Of a stretch of 18,849 bases of DNA, positions 6,543 to 13,456 are shown one piece after another. The position numbers were made by a program, and so were the translations under genes. The stretch is taken from NCBI GenBank assembly GCA_007116915.1, contig SKHQ01000012.1, positions 1 through 18,849 of the forward strand, given 5' to 3'. Each line of letters opens with the position of its first letter. Position 1 is the stretch's first letter. Below the pieces are notes generated by a model. It worked only from the letters and a program-made list of their open reading frames with translations, was not told the DNA's origin and did not search any database. Origin of the DNA: Candidatus Methanomethylophilaceae archaeon. Its GTDB lineage: Archaea > Thermoplasmatota > Thermoplasmata > Methanomassiliicoccales > Methanomethylophilaceae.

Positions 6543-7705
6543 CAGACACCGCCCAGCCTTTCCCTCTTACTGTCAATGGCCCATTGGTACAATTCCAACA
6601 ACCGTGAGCAGGTCATATCGAGTGAGAACCTCTCCGCTGTGGATCTAGCATTCATTCTCATCTTATCATCAGCAGCGAGACATTTTCGCATGGCGGTTGC
6701 ACAGGATTCCTCATCATCAATGAAGAGGTATCCGTTGTGACCGTCCTCGACCGTCTCCTTCAATGCACGGTAGTCGATCGCCGCCACGGGAAGGCCGCAT
6801 GCCATTGCCTCTATAACCACCAGGCCCTGGGTCTCGAACTTGGATGCCAGTATAGAGGCATCACCGGCGGCGTAATACAGGGCCAACTCCTCATTGGGGA
6901 CGAATCCGGTGAATATTACCCTATCATCGAGTCCCAGTTCGGACGACATCTTTTTGAGTATCGGCTCTGCCGGCCCAGTGCCGACGATAAGCAGTGACGT
7001 GTCATCGTCCATCAGTGTCATCGAACGTAACACAAGCTCGATGTTCTTCTCATAGGACAGCCGGGAGACATGAACCATAACCTTCCTCCCCTCAAGACCG
7101 TGCCTCTTACGCATTATGCTTTTATCCAGTCCGGGATTGAATCTCTCCTGGTCAATGCCTAGGGGGATGGTCTCTATGCGTCTGATATGTGGTGCTCTTC
7201 CTAGAAGCTCCTTGCCCACCGCATCGGTGGGGGTTATGACGGCGTCAGAGCGATGCAGAATGATACGGAAATACCTCCACAACAGCCTCTCAGCCATGTT
7301 CCATTCCAAGGGTATGGGCGAGTAGTACCTCATGGCCTCGGTGACCATGGTGTGGAAATGAGTGACGATCGGTAGCTTCAGATGACGGGCTACTAGCATG
7401 GCCCTTATGGCCATGGTCATTTGACCTTGGCAGTGGATTACATCGACATCCAACCCTCTGATGACCTCCATTTTGTTGGAAGGGAATATGGGTAGGAAAT
7501 ATCCGGGGTAGGATCGGAACTTCCGTGCCTTGAAATACACGGTTCCCTCCTCGCGCAACTCCTCCCTGCCGGGGTCTGGAGCGATGACTATGACCTCGTG
7601 ACCCCGTTCTTCCAGGGCCTTCTTCGTCGTCGTTACTGCCGTTGACACTCCGTCCCTGGTGGGCAGATAACTGTCGGTGGGCATAGCGATTCGCAGTCGG
7701 ATCAC
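6542..7705 (-). CDS. GT4-family glycosyltransferase (lipid glycosyltransferase-like), paralogue B
   Basis: A GT-B enzyme of 384-387 residues and close paralogue of the product of 4669-5871. Shared marks are RIAMPTDSYLPT, GHEVIVIAPDPGREELREEG, VHVSRLSYEKNI and the donor-site EX7E in KFETQGLVVIEAMACGLP. It keeps HFHTM near the acceptor cleft. The listed start is GTG at 7703-7705, one nucleotide after the thiDN stop, but it has no spaced ribosome site. Aligning with paralogue A, GAGGTG (7703-7708) sits at the right distance from a CTG at 7694-7696, which would give LRIAMPTDSYLP and match paralogue A's first residue exactly. The next ATG is at 7682-7684. The gene lies between thiDN and the DedA-like gene in one tight transcription unit. 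The substrate is unknown; a membrane lipid or polyprenyl acceptor is inferred. Confidence 0.9.
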   Translation of the reverse strand: MIRLRIAMPTDSYLPTRDGVSTAVTTTKKALEERGHEVIVIAPDPGREELREEGTVYFKARKFRSYPGYFLPIFPSNKMEVIRGLDVDVIHCQGQMTMAIRAMLVARHLKLPIVTHFHTMVTEAMRYYSPIPLEWNMAERLLWRYFRIILHRSDAVITPTDAVGKELLGRAPHIRRIETIPLGIDQERFNPGLDKSIMRKRHGLEGRKVMVHVSRLSYEKNIELVLRSMTLMDDDTSLLIVGTGPAEPILKKMSSELGLDDRVIFTGFVPNEELALYYAAGDASILASKFETQGLVVIEAMACGLPVAAIDYRALKETVEDGHNGYLFIDDEESCATAMRKCLAADDKMRMNARSTAERFSLDMTCSRLLELYQWAIDSKRERLGGV

Positions 7706-7706
7706 C

Positions 7707-9014
7707 TCAAAGCAGAAGATTGATTTTCTGAAGAAGTTCCTCAGGATTCCTTCCTAGTATGCGTACCATGGCGGCATCTCCCGCCTCATGGTGGTCATAT
7801 ATGACGTCTGGGAACTCCTCGCAACCCTCAATGGTATTGGAAACCGCCCATTCCAGCGCGGTTGTGGATCCATCAGGTACGTGATTACTCTCGAAGCAGG
7901 CCACCACAAGTCCCAACTCCTCCATGAGGTTGACGAGTTCCTCATCGTATCGAATGTTAAGGGATGACCTCATCTCCTGATCGTAATGCATGGCCGTCAA
8001 GGTGACCGTGGCCATATGTAGGGATGTGCCGAAGGCCACTCCGCCTATACTGCGGGCGCAGCCACGGATGGACATCATCCGTGATTCCAATCCGGCCACC
8101 TCATCCACAGTCCTGGCGGCGGGGAGGGCGTAGACAACATTCGATCCTGAATGGGGCACCCAATCAGATGGAAGAAGTGACTCCAGCGAGCCGATCACGT
8201 TCCTGAGCCGATTCAGTACATCCAGGCCTTCAGCCCGTCGCAGTAGCCCGATCATGGGGTTGACGACTTTAACACCCTTTCCCACATCGTACATGGTCAG
8301 TATCGATGATTGAATCTCATCACGGGCGGACATTATAGATCCTAACACGTCCTTTCCCTTGGCCAAGTTGGCGGCGATATATGCTGACAAAGTGCATCCG
8401 CCACCATGTCCGGCCGTCGGTAGCCGCGGATATCTGAAACGGGTGAACTCCGCGCCCTGGTAAAGGAAATCCACCACATCCTCGGAATCCATATGTCCTC
8501 CTTTGAGGTAGACGCTGCAGCCATTGGAACCGATTATCTCACAAGCCCTCATGGCATCGTCCTCGTCCAGTATGTCTATGCCAGAGAGGGTTTCGGCCTC
8601 GGAAAGGTTCGGAGTCACCACATCGCAGAGAGGCATCATCTCTTTTATCATGACCTCTGCCAGTCCATCGCTGCTAAGGCTGTCACCGACACCTGCGACC
8701 ATCACTGGGTCGACAACCAGCGGTAACTCTCGGGAATTCAGAATTTCGCTTACCACGTACACATTCTCAGCTGAATAAAGCATCCCGGTCTTGACGGCGC
8801 CGATGTCCACATCATCGAGGACACTATCGATCTGTGCCCTGAGCATATCCGCACCGACGCTCTGTATCCTGTCCACGGCGCTGGTGTTCTGGGCGGTGAT
8901 GGCAGTGATAGCACAGCATCCATGGACTCCCAATGAAGCGAATGCTTTGAGGTCTGCCTGGATCCCTGCACCCCCTACGGAATCCGAACCAGCGATGGTC
9001 AGGGCCTTGTACAT
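7707..9014 (-). CDS. thiDN: Bifunctional HMP/HMP-P kinase - thiamine-phosphate synthase (ThiD-ThiN fusion)
   Basis: Thiamine biosynthesis enzyme of 435 residues. Residues 1 to about 255 form ThiD, a ribokinase-fold kinase that phosphorylates hydroxymethylpyrimidine phosphate. Visible marks are GSDSVGGAGIQADLKAF (9-25), VVDPVMVAG (100-108), TPNLSEAE (134-141) and the anion-hole/catalytic GHGGGCTLSA (202-211, Cys207). Residues about 262-435 form ThiN, the archaeal thiamine-phosphate synthase that replaces ThiE. They include SNVVYALPAARTVDEVAG, GVAFGTSLHMA, NIRYDEE and PDVIYDHHEAGDAAMVRILGR. The last motif departs from the family form I remember (Gly-Lys-Glu-Pro-Met in that region). The ATG start has a TATA-like box about 28 nt upstream and no ribosome site, so it is leaderless. 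It leads a unit with a glycosyltransferase gene (1-nt spacing) and a DedA-like gene; no functional link is obvious. Confidence 0.94.
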   Translation of the reverse strand: MYKALTIAGSDSVGGAGIQADLKAFASLGVHGCCAITAITAQNTSAVDRIQSVGADMLRAQIDSVLDDVDIGAVKTGMLYSAENVYVVSEILNSRELPLVVDPVMVAGVGDSLSSDGLAEVMIKEMMPLCDVVTPNLSEAETLSGIDILDEDDAMRACEIIGSNGCSVYLKGGHMDSEDVVDFLYQGAEFTRFRYPRLPTAGHGGGCTLSAYIAANLAKGKDVLGSIMSARDEIQSSILTMYDVGKGVKVVNPMIGLLRRAEGLDVLNRLRNVIGSLESLLPSDWVPHSGSNVVYALPAARTVDEVAGLESRMMSIRGCARSIGGVAFGTSLHMATVTLTAMHYDQEMRSSLNIRYDEELVNLMEELGLVVACFESNHVPDGSTTALEWAVSNTIEGCEEFPDVIYDHHEAGDAAMVRILGRNPEELLQKINLLL

Positions 9015-9036
9015 GATTTCGATAATGGCACAATGG

Positions 9037-9048
9037 TTAATATTGTAA
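9037..9048 (-). promoter_or_regulatory. TATA box for thiDN
   Basis: TTACAATATTAA on the minus strand is centred about 28 nt upstream of the thiDN ATG. No Shine-Dalgarno lies between, consistent with a leaderless start. A thiamine riboswitch would not fit in so short a leader. Confidence 0.5.
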
Positions 9049-9092
9049 TCGTTGGCTGAATGTCGGGGCTTCTGAAGTGTGGCGACATCATC

Positions 9093-9100
9093 TTTAAATA
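9093..9100 (+). promoter_or_regulatory. TATA box for the small gene at 9124
   Basis: TTTAAATA lies 24-31 nt before the ATG at 9124. It falls inside the longer open frame that begins with GTG at 9079, so it argues that the true start is the ATG at 9124 and that the mRNA is leaderless. Confidence 0.6.
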
Positions 9101-9123
9101 CATATCTTCAGTTCGAAAAGACG

Positions 9124-9489
9124 ATGAAGGCCTCTAGCTGTCATTTCATCCTCAGCGGTGAATCGGATTACAAGCACCTGACCAAGGTTTTCCCGGAACT
9201 ACTAACGTTCTTTCTGAAGGAGACCGATCAAGTCCCTGAGGACGAGGAGATCATGCAGATGTTCATAGAGCTGAACATCCGTGACCTGGAACGGAATGTC
9301 AAGCCTGAAGGCTATAACCGCAAGGGACGCATGAGAATGATATTCCCCTTGGACCGGAAGGAGTTCTACATACGCTCATCATCGAAGGGGGCCGAGGTCA
9401 CCCGTCTCGGTGAGAAGATAAGCGCCATTCTGAAGGCCGCGGATGTGGACCACATCATGGAGATGGACACCATAGACGGTGTCCGTTAA
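9124..9489 (+). CDS. Conserved-looking hypothetical protein, 121 aa
   Basis: I do not recognise this protein. With the ATG at 9124 it has 121 residues, is soluble, and mixes helical and strand-like segments. It starts MKASSCHFILSGESDYKHL, has an acidic middle (DQVPEDEEIMQMF) and a basic stretch (NRKGRMRMIFPLDRKEFYIR), and ends in a helix-like GEKISAILKAADVDHIMEM. No signal peptide, membrane segment, metal-binding cluster or known motif is evident. The frame extends upstream to a GTG at 9079, but a TATA box lies in that stretch, so the shorter start is preferred. It reads divergently from thiDN, 109 bp away. Its TAA overlaps the argH stop codon by two bases on the opposite strand. Codon use is like that of its neighbours, so it is probably a real gene. 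Confidence 0.75.
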   Translation: MKASSCHFILSGESDYKHLTKVFPELLTFFLKETDQVPEDEEIMQMFIELNIRDLERNVKPEGYNRKGRMRMIFPLDRKEFYIRSSSKGAEVTRLGEKISAILKAADVDHIMEMDTIDGVR

Positions 9490-10931
9490 CCGAGCAGATT
9501 CTGCCAGGCGGTATCGATGCGCCTGTTGGCCTCGTCCACCGCTGATTCCCTCCTCATGACCCTATCAATGCACTCTGTTGCTTGAACGAGGACACAGTGG
9601 GGCGAAGTTCCTCCATAGGAACGCCTGCGCTCAACGCAGCTGTCGACGTTGATCACATCAAACACATCTTCATCGATCATATCGGAGAACGAACGCATCT
9701 CATCCAAGGTGAGGTCTTCCAATCTCTTCCCCTGTTCGATACAGTTCCTGACAGCGGTGGCGACGACCTCATGTGCCTTACGGAAAGGCATCCCCTTGAC
9801 GACCAGGTAATCAGCGAGGTCGGTGGCGTTGATGAATCCCTTCTCGGTCATCTGGCGCATCCTTACGGTGTTGAACTTCAACGTGGCCATCATCTTCTCG
9901 GCCATCCTCAGTGAGGATATCAGGTTGTCAAGGGCCTCCATGGCCGGTTCCTTATCCTCCTGCAGGTCGCGGTTGTAGGCCATCGGTAAGGACTTAAGCA
10001 ATGCCATCAGGCCACTCATCGCCCCCAGTGGCCTACCGCTCCTTCCTCTTATCAGTTCAGCGATGTCGGGATTCTTCTTCTGGGGCATTATCGACGAGCC
10101 GGTGGAGTAGGCATCGTCCATCTCCACGAACGAGAACTCGGGCGAGGACCACATGATAAGCTCCTCGCACAATGAAGATAGATGAATCGATGCGGTGCAG
10201 GAACAGTAAACGGCGTCAAGAACGAAGTCACGGTCGCTGACCGAGTCCATGGCGTTCTCCGTCGGTCCGTCGAATGCCAATAGGTCGGCGCTGCGTTTCC
10301 TGTCGATGGGATATGTCGTCCCGGCCATGGCCGCCGACCCAAGTGGGCAGAGGTTCATACGCCTATAGGCATCCATCAGTCGGTCAGCATCGCGATCGAG
10401 GCGGAAGGCATGTGCCATCAGGTGGAATCCAAGTGTAACGGGTTGGGCGTGCTGCATGTGGGTATATCCGGGCATGACGCTCTCCGCCTCGGTCTCAGCC
10501 CTTTTCACCAATGTCCTTTGCAATGCCCCGATGCCGCCAACGGCCTCCAACAAACTATCCCTGACATACATACGGAAGTCGGTGGATACCTGATCGTTAC
10601 GGCTGCGTCCAGTGTGCAGTCTGCCTCCTGAAGGTCCCACTATCTCTGTCAGACGCTGCTCAATGTTTGTGTGCACATCCTCCAATGATTCATCCAACTG
10701 CAGACGTCCGTCCTCTATGTCGCGAAGGATTGTGCGCAGGCCGTTGGAGATGAGCTCCACGTCATCGGAGGGGAGTATCTCCCTCTCTCCCAGCATCTTC
10801 ACATGGGCCAAAGAGCCCATGACATCATAGAATGCCAAACGGGAGTCTATTGCCAATGAGGATGTGAAATTTAGGACATCCTCGTCCATCCCCTTCTCGA
10901 AACGGCCTGACCACAATGCCTTCTTGGACAT
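9486..10931 (-). CDS. argH: Argininosuccinate lyase
   Basis: Last step of arginine synthesis: splits argininosuccinate into arginine and fumarate in the cytoplasm. It belongs to the fumarase/aspartase superfamily and works as a homotetramer. With the ATG at 10929-10931 it has 481 residues. Visible marks are WSGRF near the N-terminus, GRLHTGRSRNDQV (around 104-116), PGYTHMQHAQPVT (around 154-166) and the flexible signature loop GSSIMPQKKNP (around 278-288) with the catalytic serine. The open frame reaches a GTG 6 nt further upstream that overlaps the argG stop. However, AGGAG sits 5 nt before the ATG and almost abuts the GTG, so the ATG, 2 nt after the argG stop, is preferred. It is co-transcribed with argG. 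Its TAA and that of the convergent small gene share bases 9487-9488. Confidence 0.97.
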   Translation of the reverse strand: MSKKALWSGRFEKGMDEDVLNFTSSLAIDSRLAFYDVMGSLAHVKMLGEREILPSDDVELISNGLRTILRDIEDGRLQLDESLEDVHTNIEQRLTEIVGPSGGRLHTGRSRNDQVSTDFRMYVRDSLLEAVGGIGALQRTLVKRAETEAESVMPGYTHMQHAQPVTLGFHLMAHAFRLDRDADRLMDAYRRMNLCPLGSAAMAGTTYPIDRKRSADLLAFDGPTENAMDSVSDRDFVLDAVYCSCTASIHLSSLCEELIMWSSPEFSFVEMDDAYSTGSSIMPQKKNPDIAELIRGRSGRPLGAMSGLMALLKSLPMAYNRDLQEDKEPAMEALDNLISSLRMAEKMMATLKFNTVRMRQMTEKGFINATDLADYLVVKGMPFRKAHEVVATAVRNCIEQGKRLEDLTLDEMRSFSDMIDEDVFDVINVDSCVERRRSYGGTSPHCVLVQATECIDRVMRRESAVDEANRRIDTAWQNLLG

Positions 10932-10933
10932 GT

Positions 10934-12148
10934 TCACTCCTTCTTCTGAGTCTTGGCGACGGTCTTGTTGGGCAGTCCCCAGCAGTAGATGAAGCCCTTC
11001 GCGGCGTTATGATCGAAATCATCTCCTTCCGCATAGGTGGCCAAGCCCTCGTCGTATATCGAATACGGGGAGCGGCGGCCGACGACAGCGGCGTTACCCT
11101 TGTGCATCTTTATGCGGACCACACCGCTGACATATTCCTGTGTCTGGTCTATGAATGCTTCCAGGCACTCCCTCAAGGGGCCGAACCAAAGACCGTCATA
11201 GGCCACCTCGGCGAAGCGCTGTTCGACAGATTTCTTGAATGCTAGGACGTCACGGGTGAGAACAAGCCCCTCCAGGCTCTGATGGGCCTTTATGAGTGCT
11301 ATGGCTGCGGGACATTCGTATATCTCACGGCTCTTCAGTCCCACCAGGCGGTCCTCGACGTGGTCGATGCGTCCGACACCGTTCCTGCCGGCAATCTCAT
11401 TCATCTTCATGATCAAGGCCACTCCGTCCATAAGCTCGCCATTCAATGCCACAGGTACGCCGTTGACGAACTCGACCTCGACGTACTCCGGTTCATCAGG
11501 AGAGTCACTGGCGGAGGAAGTCCATTCATAAGCGGCCTCAGGAGGCTCGATCCAAGGGTCTTCCAGAACTCCACATTCGCAACTTCTTCCCCACAGGTTC
11601 TCATCGGTGGAGAAGGGGTTCTCCTTCTTCACAATAATCGGTATCTGCTTCTCTTTAGCATACTCTATCTCATCATCACGGGTCATCTGCCATTCACGCA
11701 TGGGGGCGATGATTCCCAGAGAAGGGTCCAAGGATACGATGCCTACATCGAACCGGACCTGGTCGTTGCCTTTCGCCGTGCATCCGTGGGCAATGAATTT
11801 GGCGCCTTCCTTCTTAGCGACATCCACGAGTAACTTGGCGATCAAAGGCCTGGCTATGGCAGTACTGAGAGGATAGACGCCTTGGTAGAGGGCATTTGCT
11901 TTCAATGAAGGGAATATGTAATCCTCGACGAACTCCTCGCGCGCATCGATGGAGTATGCGCTGACAGCGCCTATCTTCTTGGCCCTGTCGATAGCATCAT
12001 CGTCACGGGGGGGCTGACCGACATCGATGGAGACCGCCACAACATCGAGGTCATAGTTCTCCTGAAGCCAGCGTATAGCGACCGAGGTGTCCAAACCCCC
12101 GGAGTATGCCAGTACTACCTTGTCTTTCTTATTCTCTGCAGCCTGCAT
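10934..12148 (-). CDS. argG: Argininosuccinate synthase
   Basis: Joins citrulline and aspartate with ATP to give argininosuccinate, which ArgH then cleaves. The 404 residues match the family length. The N-type ATP pyrophosphatase P-loop is SGGLDTS (16-22). AIARPLIAKLLVDVAKKEGA and HGCTAKGNDQVRFD are the nucleotide and aspartate/citrulline-binding segments. The usual GCTGKGND reads GCTAKGND here, a small change I would not expect to inactivate it. The C-terminal oligomerisation region includes GVGRIDHVEDRLVGLKSREIYE and a lysine-rich tail. The ATG has a TATA-like box about 31 nt upstream, giving an almost leaderless mRNA. It is the first gene of an argG-argH unit and reads divergently from argCJBD across a 288-bp control region. 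Confidence 0.97.
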   Translation of the reverse strand: MQAAENKKDKVVLAYSGGLDTSVAIRWLQENYDLDVVAVSIDVGQPPRDDDAIDRAKKIGAVSAYSIDAREEFVEDYIFPSLKANALYQGVYPLSTAIARPLIAKLLVDVAKKEGAKFIAHGCTAKGNDQVRFDVGIVSLDPSLGIIAPMREWQMTRDDEIEYAKEKQIPIIVKKENPFSTDENLWGRSCECGVLEDPWIEPPEAAYEWTSSASDSPDEPEYVEVEFVNGVPVALNGELMDGVALIMKMNEIAGRNGVGRIDHVEDRLVGLKSREIYECPAAIALIKAHQSLEGLVLTRDVLAFKKSVEQRFAEVAYDGLWFGPLRECLEAFIDQTQEYVSGVVRIKMHKGNAAVVGRRSPYSIYDEGLATYAEGDDFDHNAAKGFIYCWGLPNKTVAKTQKKE

Positions 12149-12174
12149 CGTAATCGTCCTGGTATTTTCATGAC

Positions 12175-12183
12175 AATATAAAG
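12175..12183 (-). promoter_or_regulatory. TATA box for argG-argH
   Basis: CTTTATATT on the minus strand is centred about 31 nt upstream of the argG ATG, which predicts a leader of only a few nucleotides. Confidence 0.55.
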
Positions 12184-12270
12184 TATTGCGCAGTCCAGTC
12201 GAACCTTGTTTTCAAAATGCGGTCAAGATTTCTGCCTTAGGCGTTCAATGAAGCTTGTCATCAAAAAAGT

Positions 12271-12299
12271 ACAACTGTTGTCGGTTGTTGAAAAAACAA
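12271..12299. promoter_or_regulatory. Candidate operator: palindrome plus inverted pair
   Basis: ACAACTGTTGT (12271-12281) is a perfect 11-bp palindrome around a central T. It is followed after a few bases by TTGTT (12285-12289) and AACAA (12295-12299), inverted around 5 nt. All halves share a GTTGT-like core. The cluster lies between the two TATA boxes, where a regulator could act on both operons. Confidence 0.35.
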
Positions 12300-12334
12300 T
12301 ATCCAGACATTTGATGCTTAAGTGGTCAGATAGT

Positions 12335-12346
12335 ATTATTATATAC
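12335..12346 (+). promoter_or_regulatory. TATA box for argCJBD
   Basis: ATTATTATATAC-like A+T run. Transcription would begin near 12365-12372, giving a leader of about 65-70 nt. The leader fits the GAGG ribosome site (12425-12428) eight bases before the argC ATG. Confidence 0.45.
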
Positions 12347-12362
12347 ATAGGATAGTATGTAT
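12343..12362. promoter_or_regulatory. Candidate operator: 7-bp inverted repeat at the argC promoter
   Basis: ATACATA (12343-12349) and TATGTAT (12356-12362) are perfect inverted 7-bp arms around the 6-nt spacer GGATAG. They overlap the TATA box and lie upstream of the predicted start of argC transcription, a position where a dimeric repressor would block initiation. No protein is known to bind it. Confidence 0.45.
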
Positions 12363-12436
12363 GTCTGAAATAGAACAATAAACCTAAAAACAAATCCTAG
12401 AATCACTCATATCTTCACAATATTTGAGGATTATCC

Positions 12437-13453
12437 ATGATAAATGTAGGCATCGTCGGAGGTACCGGTTACACCGGGGGCGAATTGGCACGCCTGATAT
12501 GCAACCATCCCGGTATGGAGCTGAAGGCCATGACATCCCGCGGCAATGCAGGTAAGCCTGTCGGCTCGGTACATGGTTACCTCAAGGGATATGTGGATCT
12601 GGAATTCAAATCGTCCATCGAGGAGGATGACGGTCTCGACCTGGTGTTCTTAGCCACACCTCACGGTGTTTCAATGGAACATGTACCATACCTTTTGGAA
12701 ATGGGTCTGAAAGTCGTCGATCTGAGCGGTGACTACCGTTTGGACGATGAGAAGATGTACAGCCAATGGTACGGTAAAGGACATGATGACAAGGACAATC
12801 TAACCAAGGCCGTATACGGACTTCCGGAACTTTTCCGTGAGAGTATAGGAAAGGCTCAACTCGTCGCAAATCCGGGTTGCTATCCAACTGCCAGTATTCT
12901 TGCGTTGGCGCCGTTGTTCGCTGCCGATATGGTTGACGGTGACGTGGTCATAGATGCCAAGAGCGGGACTTCAGGAGCGGGTGTCAAACCCACGATTCGC
13001 ACCCACCATCCCAATTGCGGTGAAACGGTCATCGCATACAACAGCGGTAAACACCGTCATCAACCGGAGATAGATCTGATTCTTCACAAACTAGGTAAGG
13101 GTGGAAATGTTTACTTCTCACCACATCTGGTGCCGATAATACGTGGGATATTGTCATCATGCTATCTGAATGTGAAGAAGAAGATGACAACTGAGGATTT
13201 GCAAGAATTGTACACCGAGTTCTATTCCGGGGAACGTTTCGTCCATGTCACTGAAGAGGGTTCCATACGCGACGTTGTGGGATCGAACCATTGTCAGGTC
13301 GCTCCGTTATGCATGGGAGGAAATAAGGTTGCCGTGTTCTCAAGTATCGACAACCTTGTGAAGGGAGCATCGGGACAGGCCGTTCAATGTGCAAATATAA
13401 TGTGTGCGTTGCCGGAAGGGATGGGTATAGACTTCCCAGGACTGGGGGTTTGA
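12437..13453 (+). CDS. argC: N-acetyl-gamma-glutamyl-phosphate reductase
   Basis: Third step of arginine synthesis: NADPH-dependent reduction of N-acetylglutamyl phosphate to the semialdehyde. It has 338 residues with an N-terminal Rossmann fold (GIVGGTGYTGGEL, 5-17), FLATPHGVSM, VDLSGDYRL and the catalytic cysteine in VANPGCYPTA (Cys148). SGTSGAG and the HRHQPEI segment follow in the catalytic domain. The GTGYTG form places it with standard ArgC. The related LysY of the lysine pathway is a possible alternative, but the argJ, argB, argD, argG and argH neighbours favour arginine. The ATG has GAGG eight bases upstream. It leads the argCJBD unit, with argJ starting 3 nt after its stop. Confidence 0.96.
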   Translation: MINVGIVGGTGYTGGELARLICNHPGMELKAMTSRGNAGKPVGSVHGYLKGYVDLEFKSSIEEDDGLDLVFLATPHGVSMEHVPYLLEMGLKVVDLSGDYRLDDEKMYSQWYGKGHDDKDNLTKAVYGLPELFRESIGKAQLVANPGCYPTASILALAPLFAADMVDGDVVIDAKSGTSGAGVKPTIRTHHPNCGETVIAYNSGKHRHQPEIDLILHKLGKGGNVYFSPHLVPIIRGILSSCYLNVKKKMTTEDLQELYTEFYSGERFVHVTEEGSIRDVVGSNHCQVAPLCMGGNKVAVFSSIDNLVKGASGQAVQCANIMCALPEGMGIDFPGLGV

Positions 13454-13456
13454 GAA

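Larger units (their letters stand above)
12149..12436. promoter_or_regulatory. Divergent argGH / argCJBD control region
   Basis: A 288-bp non-coding, A+T-rich stretch between the two divergent arginine operons. From left to right it holds the argG TATA box (12175-12183), the 11-bp palindrome ACAACTGTTGT (12271-12281), a TTGTT/AACAA inverted pair (12285-12299), the argC TATA-like run (12335-12346) and a 7-bp inverted repeat ATACATA/TATGTAT (12343-12362). A leader of about 65-70 nt precedes argC, ending with GAGG before its ATG. I see no tRNA or small open frame in it. Confidence 0.6.

Noticed and set aside
5982..6740. A 252-codon open frame on the plus strand, opposite the DedA-like gene and the end of a glycosyltransferase gene
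   Set aside because: Its product is rich in His, Tyr, Glu and Asp with no domain logic. It mirrors a membrane-protein gene on the other strand and has no promoter or ribosome site; it is a shadow frame.
9079..9123. GTG start giving a 15-residue longer version of the small gene at 9124
   Set aside because: The stretch contains the TATA box TTTAAATA, correctly spaced for the ATG at 9124, so the upstream part is probably promoter.
11282..11833. A 183-codon plus-strand open frame inside argG
   Set aside because: It lies fully antisense to a well-conserved argG region, shows no recognisable motif and has no promoter; a shadow.
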